DNA of 64,000 nucleotides from Paraburkholderia dioscoreae (GCF_902459535.1 NZ_LR699553.1:2418001-2482000), one strand, 5' to 3'; shown: positions 35,760 to 45,201, numbered from the stretch's first letter. Numbers and translations: made by a program. Notes: generated by a model from the letters alone, not told the origin.

Positions 35760-35990
35760 ATGACCGCATCGGCCATTCCCGGCGAATCAATTGATCTGCA
35801 GATCGCCGATCTTCTGGGCGAAGTCCAGTTTCCAACCAATAAAGATGCGCTCGTCGACGCCGCGCGCGAAGCCGGTGCGAGCAACGAGGTGCTGTCGATG
35901 CTCGACGGTTTGCCGGAACAGGATTACGCCGATGTGAGCTCGGTGACGCGTCTGGTCAGCGGAAACTACAGTCCGGGGTTGAGCGGTTGA
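35760..35990 (+). CDS. DUF2795-like small protein
   Basis: A 76-aa acidic protein containing LQIADLLGEVQFPTNKDALV, DAAREAGASNEVLSMLDGLP and YADVSSVTRLV. It resembles the DUF2795 family of short helical proteins. AGGAG lies 7 bases before the ATG. The function of the family is unknown. The 160 bases after it show nothing recognisable. Confidence 0.75.
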   Translation: MTASAIPGESIDLQIADLLGEVQFPTNKDALVDAAREAGASNEVLSMLDGLPEQDYADVSSVTRLVSGNYSPGLSG

Positions 35991-36145
35991 GCGGCTAAGG
36001 GGCTGCGTGGAAGAGGAAGAGCGCCGGTCTTGTCGCCGGTTCGTTCGTGTGTGCTTGTGCTTGCATCGTGACACTCGCGCTTTTGCGGCGCGTCGCAGCC
36101 AGCAGACCCCTCCACGCGATTTTCCTCGCGCGCCGCGTGCCAGAA

Positions 36146-37213
36146 CTAGAACGGTGACGAAGCCGCGATCCGCGCGCGCGCGGCCTTATGCGCAGGGCGC
36201 GCCGTGTCCGCGGACAGCGCCGGTGTCGGGAGGCCTTTCGCACCCGCCGCCATCTCCACCCTATCCACCTTATCCGCCACGGCACGCACAGGCGTCATCG
36301 TGCGCGGATCGCGCGGTTGCTGACCCGGCTGCTGGAAATGCTCGACCAGATGGTCGATGAAAGTCCGCACTTTTGCCGGCAGATGCAGGCGGCTCGGATA
36401 GGCAATGGTGATTTCGATCTGCGGCAAACGGTAGTTGGACAGCAGCGGCACGAGCCGCCCGGACGCCAGATCGCGACCGATCAGATAGCTCGGCAGAATC
36501 GCCACGCCCATGCCCAGCAGCGCGAATTGCCTGAGCATCTCCGCGTTGTTCGCCACGATCGCGTTCGTAGGACGCACACGCACTTCGCCGTCCGGGCCGG
36601 TGAAGACGCGCTCCTCGCCACCCTGCTCGGCCGGCCGGCTCAGGCACGGATGCGCCAGCAGATGCTCGGGCCGAGTCGGCGTGCCGTGCTGTGCCAGATA
36701 AGCGGGCGTCGCGCAAACCGTCATATAGCCCGTGGTCAGCCGCCGCGTGACGATGCTCGCGCCGCGCATGTGCCGTGCAACGAGAATGCCGACATCGAAG
36801 CCCTCTTCCACCAGATCGACATGCCGATCCGCGAGCGTGACGTCGGGCACGACATCCGGATACCGCGCGGCATAAGACTGCACCACCGGCGCGAGACTAT
36901 GCAGCCCGAACACCACGGGCGCGACGATCCGCAAGGTGCCGACCGGCTCGTGATTGCGCGCCACCACCATCTGCTCCACGCCTTCCAGGTCGTCGAGAAT
37001 GTGGCGCACGCGCTCTAGATAGGTGGTGCCGGATTCGGTCAGCGACAGGCGGCGCGTGGTGCGATTGAGCAGACGCGTGCCGAGGCGCGCTTCCAGATCG
37101 GCGACGTGGCGCGTGACGACCGCGGTGGAAAGATCCAGCGCGCCCGCCGCGCCGACGAAACTACCGAGGTCGGCCACTTTGACGAATACGCGCATCGACT
37201 GCAATTGGTTCAT
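36146..37213 (-). CDS. LysR-family regulator with extended C-terminus
   Basis: A 355-aa LysR regulator of the CrgA-like branch: helix-turn-helix QSMRVFVKVADLGSFVGAAG and STAVVTRHVADLEARLGTRL, then an effector domain with LVEEGFDVGILVARHMRGAS. The standard domain ends near residue 300 (IDHLVEHFQQ); about 50 further residues are Ala/Arg/Pro-rich and probably disordered. The start at ATG 37213 (MNQLQSM) has CAGGAG upstream; the longer frame is rejected. Its target is not evident. Confidence 0.85.
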   Translation of the reverse strand: MNQLQSMRVFVKVADLGSFVGAAGALDLSTAVVTRHVADLEARLGTRLLNRTTRRLSLTESGTTYLERVRHILDDLEGVEQMVVARNHEPVGTLRIVAPVVFGLHSLAPVVQSYAARYPDVVPDVTLADRHVDLVEEGFDVGILVARHMRGASIVTRRLTTGYMTVCATPAYLAQHGTPTRPEHLLAHPCLSRPAEQGGEERVFTGPDGEVRVRPTNAIVANNAEMLRQFALLGMGVAILPSYLIGRDLASGRLVPLLSNYRLPQIEITIAYPSRLHLPAKVRTFIDHLVEHFQQPGQQPRDPRTMTPVRAVADKVDRVEMAAGAKGLPTPALSADTARPAHKAARARIAASSPF

Positions 37214-37395
37214 GGGACGACTCCTGCCGCGGTAAAGCCGGGCCGGCGCAGCCCTCGCGCCTATGTCGACCCGGGCGACAAGGCGCGCGCGGGTTTGCCC
37301 AACGCTTCCGATTGTATCGACCCGATCATGTCCCAACCCTGACCTGGACATGACAATCCGGACAGATTGCCGAGGCGCTCGCGCACAGTTTGGGA

Positions 37396-37471
37396 AGGTT
37401 TATTGCGAGGTTCCCGAGAGGTTTATTGCGGATTTTGACTAGGTATAAACCCTATGATGCTGGTATCATAG
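37396..37471. repeat. Direct and inverted repeats upstream of a small membrane protein gene
   Basis: AGGTTTATTGCG occurs at 37396-37407 and again at 37419-37430 (23-base period). CTATGAT (37452-37458) and ATCATAG (37465-37471) form an inverted repeat 24 bases before the ATG at 37495. TTGACT (37435-37440) is a possible -35, but no -10 is well spaced from it. The region is AT-rich for this genome. Confidence 0.5.
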
Positions 37472-37494
37472 CGCCCGAAAGGAAATCAATCGCT

Positions 37495-37707
37495 ATGACA
37501 CATCGTTTTCAGCTTTTCGAAAAAATCGCGTTCTCGCTGGTGTGCTGGTCCGCTGCGGCCTGCTCGGCTTTCATCGCGTACGAACGTTGCCCGGACATCA
37601 AGGTGATCCTGCACGTGGGCGAAGAAGTCCTGCGCTACAGCGGGCAGTATTCGTTCGCTTGCGCCACGCCGGTGGCCGACGCCTGCACGCAATTGCCGGC
37701 CGACTGA
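37495..37707 (+). CDS. Small single-helix membrane or exported protein
   Basis: A 70-aa protein. Residues 9-28 (KIAFSLVCWSAAACSAFIAY) form one hydrophobic helix or signal anchor. A short outer domain with three cysteines follows (ERCPDIKVILHVGEEVLRY, FACATPVADACTQ). AAAGGAAA lies 9 bases before the ATG. It converges on the TetR gene with only 9 bases between stops. Family not recognised; coding quality is moderate. Confidence 0.55.
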   Translation: MTHRFQLFEKIAFSLVCWSAAACSAFIAYERCPDIKVILHVGEEVLRYSGQYSFACATPVADACTQLPAD

Positions 37708-37716
37708 TCCAGCGCT

Positions 37717-38334
37717 TTACGCTTCGCGTCCGAACACCACGCGCGCGAAAAATCCCGCCAGCACCTTTTCAGCCATCTCCGCCGGCACGTTCTGCGGGTC
37801 GACCGTGTAGAAAAACTGCACGCCGTCGCACAACCCCATCAAGCCGATCGCCAGCGTCTCTGGCGGCATCGGCATCGGCGTGCCCACGCGCGCCGAAAAC
37901 TCGCGAATGTACGCGCTCAACTGCTCGAGCTTCTCGTGCATGAACGCGTTAAAGCGCATCCGGAAACGGCCGTCGCGCACCGCGAGCAGCTTCGCCTCCA
38001 CCCACAGCAGGAAACACTTGTTCTCGCGATGCAGGTTGCTGTAATAGCGCAGCACCCGCTCTTCCATTTCTTCACGCGATGCCGCGTTCGCGAAGATCGC
38101 CTGCAATCCCGCCTGCATGACCTCGTGGTCGCGCCGCAGTAGTTCGAGAAACAGTTCGCTCTTGCTACGGAAGTTCGAGTAGAACGCTCCGCGCGTATAA
38201 CCCGCTGCCGCCGCGATGTCTTCGACACTCGCCGCGACAAAACCTTTCTTCATAAAAATGGCTTGCGCAGCATCGAGCAGACGCTCCCGCGTCTGGTCTT
38301 TGCTCTGCTCGCGTGTCAGTCGTTGCCGTTTCAT
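37717..38334 (-). CDS. TetR-family repressor of the adjacent RND efflux operon
   Basis: A 205-aa AcrR/TtgR-like regulator. The N-terminal helix-turn-helix reads RERLLDAAQAIFMKKGFVAASVEDIAAAAG with recognition helix YTRGAFYSNFRSKSELF. The C-terminal ligand domain resembles the TetR_C pocket of drug-responsive regulators. It is divergent from an adaptor-pump-outer-membrane operon, with a 28-bp near-perfect inverted repeat in the shared region. Repression relieved by an effluxed compound is the likely logic. Confidence 0.88.
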   Translation of the reverse strand: MKRQRLTREQSKDQTRERLLDAAQAIFMKKGFVAASVEDIAAAAGYTRGAFYSNFRSKSELFLELLRRDHEVMQAGLQAIFANAASREEMEERVLRYYSNLHRENKCFLLWVEAKLLAVRDGRFRMRFNAFMHEKLEQLSAYIREFSARVGTPMPMPPETLAIGLMGLCDGVQFFYTVDPQNVPAEMAEKVLAGFFARVVFGREA

Positions 38335-38376
38335 GGGCGCAAGTCTAGCACTGAAAAGAATTCGAATTCACCCCAA

Positions 38377-38404
38377 CATTCAAATACAGGTGTGTATTAG
38401 AATG
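38377..38404. promoter_or_regulatory. TetR-type operator between the regulator and the efflux operon
   Basis: CATTCAAATACA and TGTATTAGAATG form 12-bp arms with one mismatch around GGTG, within an AT-rich 100-base divergent region. A separate palindrome GAATTCGAATTC lies at 38358-38369. Confidence 0.75.
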
Positions 38405-38552
38405 CAAATCGTCATTCGAAGTCAGATGCGTATGCCAATTGCATGATTGGCCGTCGTGTCTTCGCTGGCGGGCCGCTGCGGCTTGCCGTGTTCGTTCGCT
38501 GTCTCCAGTTGGGGTAAATGTGAAGCGTCCCGGTCTCCCCGCATCGCCCGCG

Positions 38553-39704
38553 ATGCGTCCGCAGTTTCATCGGTATTGTCATCCCGCGCGCGCACGCTGG
38601 GCTGCATTCGTGCTGGTTCTCGCCGGCGTCGTCACGCTCGCCGCGTGTTCGAAGAAGGAAGCGGCGGCGCCCGAACCGCGCCCGGTAGTCGCAGTCGCCG
38701 TGCATGCGGACGGCAGCGCGACGCAGGCGGCCTCGCTGCCCGGCGAAGTTCAGGCTCGCTATTCGACGCCGCTGTCGTTTCGCGTCGGCGGCAAGATCAT
38801 TGAGCGGCGGGTGCGGCTCGGCGATGTGGTGAAGAACGGGCAGATCGTCGCCCGGCTCGATCCGGCGGACGCGCAGAAGAACGCCGCGAGCGCGCAAGCG
38901 CAACTCGCCGCCGCCCAGCACGCCTTAGTGTATGCGAAGCAGCAGCTCGATCGCGATCAGGCGCAGGCCAAAGAAAACCTGATTGCTCCCGCGCAACTCG
39001 AACAGACCACGAACGCGTACGCGTCCGCGGTTGCGCAGCGCGATCAGGCCGCGCAGCAGGCAGCGTTGTCGAAAGACCAGTTGCAATACACTACGCTCGC
39101 CGCCGATCACGCCGGCGTCATCACCGCCGAACAGGCCGACACCGGCCAGAACGTCTCCGCGGGCCAGGCCGTCTACAACCTCGCCTGGAGCGGCGACATC
39201 GACGTGGTGTGCGACGTGCCGGAGAACGCGCTCGCCGCGCTCTCGGTCGGGCAAACCGCCAGCGTCACGCTCGCCGCGCTGCCGGGGCGCAAGTTCGCCG
39301 CGCGCGTGCGCGAACTCTCGCCCGCTGCCGACCCGCAAAGCCGCACCTATCGCGCCAAACTCACGCTCGACAATCCCGGCCCGGACGTGCGCCTCGGCAT
39401 GACCGCGGATATCGAACTCGCCACGCAAGCCAGCGCTTCGGCCGGTCAGCATGGTTTGTTCACCGTGCCCGCCACGGCGCTGTTCCACGACGGCACGCAG
39501 CCCGCCGTGTGGATCGTGCGCGCCGCGGACAACGCGCTGGAACTGCGCCGTGTGACGGTCACGCGCTATAACGAACGCACCATCGTGATCGGCCAGGGCC
39601 TCAAGGACGGCGAACGCGTCGTGCTGCAAGGCGTGCATACGGTGACCGCCGGCGAAAAAGTCCGTGCGATTGCGCCGCTGCATCCCGAGGACTTCGCTTC
39701 ATGA
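38553..39704 (+). CDS. RND efflux periplasmic adaptor (membrane fusion lipoprotein)
   Basis: A 383-aa adaptor. The signal peptide ends in the lipobox LAACSKKE, so it is lipid-anchored to the inner membrane facing the periplasm. A barrel-sandwich/lipoyl half (LSFRVGGKIIERRVRLGDVV) is followed by a helical hairpin (about 110-180, Ala/Gln-rich coiled coil), the second lipoyl half, and a beta-barrel with FTVPATALFHDG. The start is uncertain: ATG 38553 gives a normal signal peptide, GTG 38520 is possible. Its stop overlaps the pump start (ATGA). Confidence 0.9.
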   Translation: MRPQFHRYCHPARARWAAFVLVLAGVVTLAACSKKEAAAPEPRPVVAVAVHADGSATQAASLPGEVQARYSTPLSFRVGGKIIERRVRLGDVVKNGQIVARLDPADAQKNAASAQAQLAAAQHALVYAKQQLDRDQAQAKENLIAPAQLEQTTNAYASAVAQRDQAAQQAALSKDQLQYTTLAADHAGVITAEQADTGQNVSAGQAVYNLAWSGDIDVVCDVPENALAALSVGQTASVTLAALPGRKFAARVRELSPAADPQSRTYRAKLTLDNPGPDVRLGMTADIELATQASASAGQHGLFTVPATALFHDGTQPAVWIVRAADNALELRRVTVTRYNERTIVIGQGLKDGERVVLQGVHTVTAGEKVRAIAPLHPEDFAS

Positions 39705-42700
39705 GCACCACGCATGAAGAGGGACGCTTCAACCTGTCCGCATGGGCGTTGCGCCACCAGGCGCTGGTCGTTTTCCTGATCGCGCTCGCGACCGCCTTCG
39801 GCATCCTCGCCTACACGCGGCTCGCGCAATCCGAAGACCCGCCCTTCACGTTCCGCGTGATGGTGATCCGCACCTTCTGGCCAGGCGCCACCGCGCGCCA
39901 GGTGCAGGAACAGGTGACGGACCGCATCGGCCGCAAATTGCAGGAAACGCCCGCCATCGATTTCGTGCGCAGCTACTCGCGCCCCGGCGAGTCGCTGATG
40001 TTCTTCTCGATGAAAGACTCGGCGCCGGTCAAGGACGTGCCCGAAACCTGGTATCAGGTGCGCAAGAAAGTCGGGGACATCGCGGCGACGTTGCCACAAG
40101 GCATTCAGGGCCCGTTCTTCAACGACGAATTCGGCGACGTCTACACCAACATCTACACACTCGAAGGCGACGGCTTCTCCGCCGCGCAACTGCACGACTA
40201 CGCGGACCAGTTGCGCACCGTGCTGCTGCGCGTGCCGGGCGTCGGCAAGGTCGATTATTTCGGCGATCCGGATCAGCACATCTACATCGAGATCGCGAAT
40301 ACGCAACTCACGCGTCTCGGCATCTCGCCGCAGCAACTCGGCCAGGCGATCAATTCGCAGAACAGCGTCTCGCAGGCGGGCACGCTGACCACCACCGACG
40401 ACCGCGTGTTCGTGCGCCCCACCGGCCAGTTCAAGGACGTCAACGCGCTCGCCGACACGCTGATCCGCATCAACAACCGCTCGTTCCGTCTCGGCGACAT
40501 CGCCACGATCAAACGCGGCTACGACGACCCGGTCGCCACGCAAATGCGCTCGGGCGGCAAGGCGGTGCTCGGTATCGGCGTGACCATGCAGCCGGGCGGC
40601 GACGTGATCCGTCTCGGCAAGGCGCTCGATCAGCAAATGGCTCAGTTGCGCCGCGCACTGCCCGTCGGCCTGCAACTCGTCGAGGTGTCGAGCATGCCGA
40701 CCGCCGTCGCGCATTCGGTCGACGACTTTCTCGAAGCCGTCGCCGAAGCGGTGGCGATCGTGCTGGTGGTGAGCCTCGTTTCGCTCGGCGTGCGCACCGG
40801 CATGGTGGTCGTGATTTCGATCCCGGTGGTGCTCGCCGTCACGGCGCTGTGCATGTATCTGTTCGACATCGGCTTGCACAAGGTGTCGCTCGGCACGCTG
40901 GTGCTCGCGTTGGGGCTGCTCGTCGACGACGCGATCATCGCGGTAGAGATGATGTCGGTGAAGCTGGAACAAGGCTGGAACCGCACCCGCGCGGCGGCCT
41001 TCGCGTACACCAGCACCGCGTTTCCGATGCTGACCGGCACGCTCGTCACCGTCTCCGGTTTTCTGCCGATCGCGTTGGCCAAGTCGAGCACCGGCGAATA
41101 CACGCGCTCCATTTTCGAAGTGTCGGCGATCGCGCTGATCGCCTCGTGGCTCGCCGCCGTGGTGCTGATTCCGCTGCTCGGCTATCACCTGCTGCCCGAG
41201 CGCAAACGCGAGGCGCACGAGACACATCTGCCCGACGATCACGAGCACGACATCTACGACACGCGTTTCTACCGGCGCCTGCGCGGCTGGATCGGCTGGT
41301 GCATCGAGCGGCGCTTCGTCGTGCTGGCGATCACAGTCGTACTCTTCGTGCTGGCCATGGCGGGTTTCACGCTGGTGCCGCAGCAGTTCTTCCCGAGCTC
41401 GGACCGCCCCGAGTTGCTGGTGGATGTGCGCCTGCCCGAAGGCGCCTCATTCGAAGCCACATTGCGTGAGGCCACGCGGCTCGAAAAAACACTAGTGGGC
41501 CGTCCGGAAATCGATCATACGGTCGACTTCGTCGGCACCGGCGCGCCGCGTTTCTATTTGCCTCTCGATCAGCAATTGCCGCAACCCAATTTCGCGCAGT
41601 TCGTGATCACGGCGAAGTCGGTAAAGGATCGCGAAAAGCTCGCGCAGTGGCTCGAACCGCAATTGCGCGACCACTTTCCGGCGATCCGCACGCGCCTGTC
41701 GCGCCTCGAGAACGGACCGCCCGTCGGCTATCCCGTGCAGTTCCGCGTAAGCGGCGACGACATCGCCACCGTGCGCTCGATCGCCGAGCGCGTCGCCGCG
41801 ACCCTGCGCGCGGACCACGGCACGCGCAACGTCCAGTTCGATTGGGACGAACCCGCCGAGCGCTCGGTGCGCTTCGAAGTCGATCAGAAAAAAGCGCGCG
41901 AACTCGGCGTGAGCTCCGAAGACATTTCGAGCTTCCTCGCGATGACGCTCTCCGGCTACACCGTCACGCAGTACCGCGAACGCGACAAGCTGATCAGCGT
42001 CGATCTGCGCGCGCCCAAAGCGGAACGCGTGGATCCCGCGCAGCTCGTCACGCTGGCCATGCCAACGCCGAACGGTCCCGTGCCGCTGGGCACGCTCGGC
42101 CATTTGCGCAACGACCTCGAATACGGCGTGATCTGGGAACGCGACCGTCAGCCGACCATCACCGTGCAGTCCGACGTCGCGCCGGGCGCGCAAGGCATCG
42201 ACGTCACGCATGCGGTGGACAAGGCGCTGAGTCAGATTCGCGCTACTCTGCCGGTCGGCTACCGGATCGAAATTGGCGGCTCGGTCGAGGAAAGCGGCAA
42301 AGGCCAGACGTCGATCAATGCGCAGATGCCGATCATGATCATTGCCGTGCTGACGCTGCTGATGATTCAGCTGCAAAGCTTCGCGCGCGTGCTGATGGTC
42401 GTGCTGACCGCGCCGCTCGGGCTGATCGGCGTGGTGCTCACGCTGCTGCTGTTCGGCCAGCCGTTCGGCTTTGTCGCCATGCTCGGCGTGATCGCGATGT
42501 TCGGCATCATCATGCGCAACTCGGTGATTCTGGTCGATCAGATCGAGCAGGACATCGCCTCCGGGCATAAGCGGTTCGATGCGATCGTCGGCGCGACCGT
42601 GCGGCGTTTCCGTCCGATCACGCTGACCGCGGCCGCCGCCGTGCTCGCGCTGATTCCGCTGTTGCGCTCGAACTTCTTCGGGCCGATGGCGACCGCGCTG

Positions 42701-42838
42701 ATGGGCGGCATCACGAGCGCCACGATTCTCACGCTGTTCTATCTGCCCGCGTTGTACGCCACGTCGTTCCGCGTGCGTGTCGATGAACGCGAGCCGCAGA
42801 CGCCGTCCGCGTCCGGCACGACGCATACGGGGAATTGA
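39701..42838 (+). CDS. RND-type efflux pump, inner-membrane transporter
   Basis: A 1045-aa RND transporter with twelve membrane helices and two large periplasmic loops. It begins with LSAWALRHQALVVFLIALAT. The proton-relay region of helix 4 reads LGLLVDDAIIAVEMMSVKLE, with the Asp pair expected in RND pumps. Helices 10-11 contain LGVIAMFGIIMRNSVILVDQ. The sequence looks more like the MdtBC/OqxB/TriC-type multidrug group than heavy-metal CzcA. It works with the adaptor upstream (4-base overlap) and the outer-membrane factor downstream. Confidence 0.93.
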   Translation: MSTTHEEGRFNLSAWALRHQALVVFLIALATAFGILAYTRLAQSEDPPFTFRVMVIRTFWPGATARQVQEQVTDRIGRKLQETPAIDFVRSYSRPGESLMFFSMKDSAPVKDVPETWYQVRKKVGDIAATLPQGIQGPFFNDEFGDVYTNIYTLEGDGFSAAQLHDYADQLRTVLLRVPGVGKVDYFGDPDQHIYIEIANTQLTRLGISPQQLGQAINSQNSVSQAGTLTTTDDRVFVRPTGQFKDVNALADTLIRINNRSFRLGDIATIKRGYDDPVATQMRSGGKAVLGIGVTMQPGGDVIRLGKALDQQMAQLRRALPVGLQLVEVSSMPTAVAHSVDDFLEAVAEAVAIVLVVSLVSLGVRTGMVVVISIPVVLAVTALCMYLFDIGLHKVSLGTLVLALGLLVDDAIIAVEMMSVKLEQGWNRTRAAAFAYTSTAFPMLTGTLVTVSGFLPIALAKSSTGEYTRSIFEVSAIALIASWLAAVVLIPLLGYHLLPERKREAHETHLPDDHEHDIYDTRFYRRLRGWIGWCIERRFVVLAITVVLFVLAMAGFTLVPQQFFPSSDRPELLVDVRLPEGASFEATLREATRLEKTLVGRPEIDHTVDFVGTGAPRFYLPLDQQLPQPNFAQFVITAKSVKDREKLAQWLEPQLRDHFPAIRTRLSRLENGPPVGYPVQFRVSGDDIATVRSIAERVAATLRADHGTRNVQFDWDEPAERSVRFEVDQKKARELGVSSEDISSFLAMTLSGYTVTQYRERDKLISVDLRAPKAERVDPAQLVTLAMPTPNGPVPLGTLGHLRNDLEYGVIWERDRQPTITVQSDVAPGAQGIDVTHAVDKALSQIRATLPVGYRIEIGGSVEESGKGQTSINAQMPIMIIAVLTLLMIQLQSFARVLMVVLTAPLGLIGVVLTLLLFGQPFGFVAMLGVIAMFGIIMRNSVILVDQIEQDIASGHKRFDAIVGATVRRFRPITLTAAAAVLALIPLLRSNFFGPMATALMGGITSATILTLFYLPALYATSFRVRVDEREPQTPSASGTTHTGN

Positions 42839-42840
42839 GC

Positions 42841-44370
42841 ATGACCACTTCCACACTCTTCCGACACTCGCGCATCGCCGCGCTCACCGGCATGGCATGC
42901 GCGCTTGCCGCCTGCTCGTTCGGGCCGGGCGGCGAGCCGCCCGCCATGCCGCAACCCGCGCACTACGGCGCCGAAGCGCAACCGACGCAAACCGTGCCCG
43001 CGCAAGGCGTCACGCAGCAGTTCGTGGTCGGCGCAAAGCCGGTGCCCGAATGGTGGAAGCTTTATCAATCGGACACGCTGAACGCTTTGGTCGACGAAGG
43101 CCTGCGCAACAGTCCGACGCTCGCCGCGACCGACAAAAGCCTCGCCGCCGCGCGCGAGCAGTTGCGCGCGCAGATCGGCAGCTCGATGCTGCCGACCATC
43201 GACGCCGGCGGCCAGGCGACCCGCAATCGCGCGCTGGCGATCCCCGAGATCGGACCCAACACGTTTCTGTACAACGTCTTCGTCGGTCAATTGCAGGCGC
43301 ATTACACCTTCGACCTGTTCGGCGCCGCGCGTCTCGCCGATGCCGCGCTCGCCGCGCGCGTCGACGTTCAGGCCTATCAGTTCGACGCCGCGCGCCGCGC
43401 GCTGGCCGCCAATGTCGTGACGGCCGCGATCACCAGCGCCGCGCTGCATGCTCAGATCGAGACGACCGAACGGCTCGTGACCATCGCCAACGATCAGGCG
43501 CGCGACACGCAGCGGCGGTACGTGCTGGGCGCGGTCTCGCATGCCGATCAGTTGAGCGCGCAACAGAGCGCGGCGAGTCTGTCGGCGAGCTTGCCGGGTT
43601 TGAAGCAACAATGGCTGAGCACGCGCCACGCGTTGGCGGTGCTGCTCGGCAGAACACCTGATGCGGCGCCGGACGATCTCGAGCTTGCGCAATTGCATGT
43701 GCCTGAGCAGGTACCGGTGGTGGTGCCTTCGGAGCTGCTGCGTTCCCGGCCCGACATTCAGGCCGCCGACGCCGCGCTGAAGGCCGCGGCGGCCGACGTC
43801 GGGGTCGCCACGGCGCAGATGTTCCCGAGTCTGTCGTTGAGCGCGTCGATGGGACAAGGCGGGTTTAGCTGGCCGGTCGCGCTCTCGGGCGCGGGCGCGA
43901 TCTGGAGCATCGGAGCGTCGCTGTCGCAGCCGCTGTTTCATGGCGGCGCCCTGTTCGCGCAACGGCGTGCGGCGGTCGATACCTACGACGCCACGGTCTC
44001 GCAGTACAAACAAACGGTGCTGGCCGCGTTCCAGAACGTCGCCGACACGTTGGCCGCGCTCGAACACGACTCGCAGGCGCTGGACGCCGCGAATATTGCG
44101 GCGCGCTCGGCGCAAGGCGTCTTCGATGAAACCTCCGGACGCTACCGGCTGGGCGCGCTGCCTGTTGCGTCGACCCGCTCGAGCGAGCAGCAGTTTCGCA
44201 ACGCGCAGCTCGACGAGATCCGCTATACGAGCGCGCGGCTGACGGACACCGCGGCGTTGTTCCAGGCCATGGGGAATCCGCCGATTGAGACGGGGGTGGG
44301 TGGGGCTTCGGCTTCGGCTTCGGCTTCGGCTTCGGCGGCGAGCGCGCGGAGCGCGGGGATTGCCGAGTAG
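42841..44370 (+). CDS. Outer-membrane efflux lipoprotein (OprM/NodT family)
   Basis: A 509-aa TolC-like outer-membrane factor. The signal peptide ends in the lipobox LAACSFGPG. Two outer-membrane efflux repeats follow, with WWKLYQSDTLNALVDEGL, AAREQLRAQIGSSMLPTI and the NodT motif LLRSRPDIQAADAALKAA. It starts two bases after the pump stop. The C-terminus is unusual: an Ala-Ser repeat encoded by five GCTTCG hexamers (44305-44334) extends a tail that normally ends earlier. Confidence 0.92.
   Translation: MTTSTLFRHSRIAALTGMACALAACSFGPGGEPPAMPQPAHYGAEAQPTQTVPAQGVTQQFVVGAKPVPEWWKLYQSDTLNALVDEGLRNSPTLAATDKSLAAAREQLRAQIGSSMLPTIDAGGQATRNRALAIPEIGPNTFLYNVFVGQLQAHYTFDLFGAARLADAALAARVDVQAYQFDAARRALAANVVTAAITSAALHAQIETTERLVTIANDQARDTQRRYVLGAVSHADQLSAQQSAASLSASLPGLKQQWLSTRHALAVLLGRTPDAAPDDLELAQLHVPEQVPVVVPSELLRSRPDIQAADAALKAAAADVGVATAQMFPSLSLSASMGQGGFSWPVALSGAGAIWSIGASLSQPLFHGGALFAQRRAAVDTYDATVSQYKQTVLAAFQNVADTLAALEHDSQALDAANIAARSAQGVFDETSGRYRLGALPVASTRSSEQQFRNAQLDEIRYTSARLTDTAALFQAMGNPPIETGVGGASASASASASAASARSAGIAE
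44305..44334 (+). repeat. GCTTCG hexanucleotide microsatellite
   Basis: Five perfect tandem copies of GCTTCG at the 3' end of the outer-membrane factor gene, encoding (Ala-Ser)n. Copy-number change would alter the tail length without shifting the frame. Confidence 0.9.
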
Positions 44371-45023
44371 CTAAACCTAGGATTCCATACGGATGGTCAG
44401 GAAGTTATCCCCACTTTTTTTGCACAAGTCCGTGGATAAGTCTCTCCCCACGGCGTTGAACCTCATGCCATAAGCCTTTGCGGGCGATGTGAGGGAACAT
44501 CGAGCATCCCCCTCAGACCGCCAAACATCGTTCCCCGACGTTTCCCCTCAATGGGATAGGGCCGACAAAGAAGACATGTGTTTTGCAAACCATTCAAGCC
44601 AACGGCGATACCGGTGCCTTTTAGAGAAGCCACTTATTGAAGCCGAAAGCTGACGGGTTGGTTATGCACGCTGCGCTGCACACACGATGGGGAACGTTAG
44701 GAACCTTCCCCACGACGCGCGATGATAGGGCTACAGCTCCCAGCGCTGCCCGTCTTTCGTGAGCAGCAAGGGCGCACAGCAGCACGCGTCTTCAAGCACT
44801 GGTATGTTATTGAACCAGCACCCGTCGTACGACGCCCTTATGCCGCATACGCAGTTCATTGCATAACTTGCGCTTGCGCTCAGGATGAAGAACCCTCTCC
44901 ACAGGTTCCTCGCCCCGATGCTCTTTCAGGTACCGGCAAAGCCCATCCGCGATAAGGAACGGGCGCTGATGCCTGGCCGGCAACTCAACGCCATAAATCA
45001 CACTCCCATGATTTCTGCCAGGT
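44371..45023. other. Intergenic left flank of the accessory island
   Basis: About 650 bases with no confident gene. Near 44411-44440 are TTATCCCC and GTGGATAAG sequences resembling relaxed DnaA boxes. Around 44690-44715, GGGGAA and TTCCCC flank a short loop. A 64-codon minus-strand frame (44807-45001, GTG start) follows the HigA fossil but matches nothing I know. Base composition is visibly less GC-rich than the chromosome around it. Confidence 0.5.
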
Positions 45024-45137
45024 TCACGCTGCCGCTGCTGCGGGGGCGCTTCTAACTGCCTTCAGCACATGCTTGCGTGCCTGCCAGAAATCGTAGTCGA
45101 GCTGCATTCCGAGCCACAAGTCAGTCCGACCACTTCG
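45024..45137 (-). pseudogene. HigA/VapI-type antitoxin, C-terminal fossil
   Basis: On the minus strand, directly after an in-frame TAG, about 36 codons read RSGRTDLWLGMQLDYDFWQA followed by RKHVLKAVRSAP and a TGA at 45024-45026. The WLGMQLDYDFWQARK block is the conserved C-terminal helix of HigA-family (HTH-XRE) antitoxins. The DNA-binding part and the toxin are absent, so this is a remnant. Confidence 0.75.
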
Positions 45138-45201
45138 CTATTACGTCACACAACAGCCGGTGACGCCGAGGTGACGCCACCGATGTCCCTTCGAAGCGCT
45201 A

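Noticed and set aside
39566..41248. A 560-codon minus-strand frame opposite the RND pump
   Set aside because: Same shadow effect; the plus-strand pump has all RND motifs.
44807..45001. A 64-codon minus-strand frame after the HigA fossil
   Set aside because: GTG start, no ribosome site and no recognisable motif; recorded only in the intergenic description.
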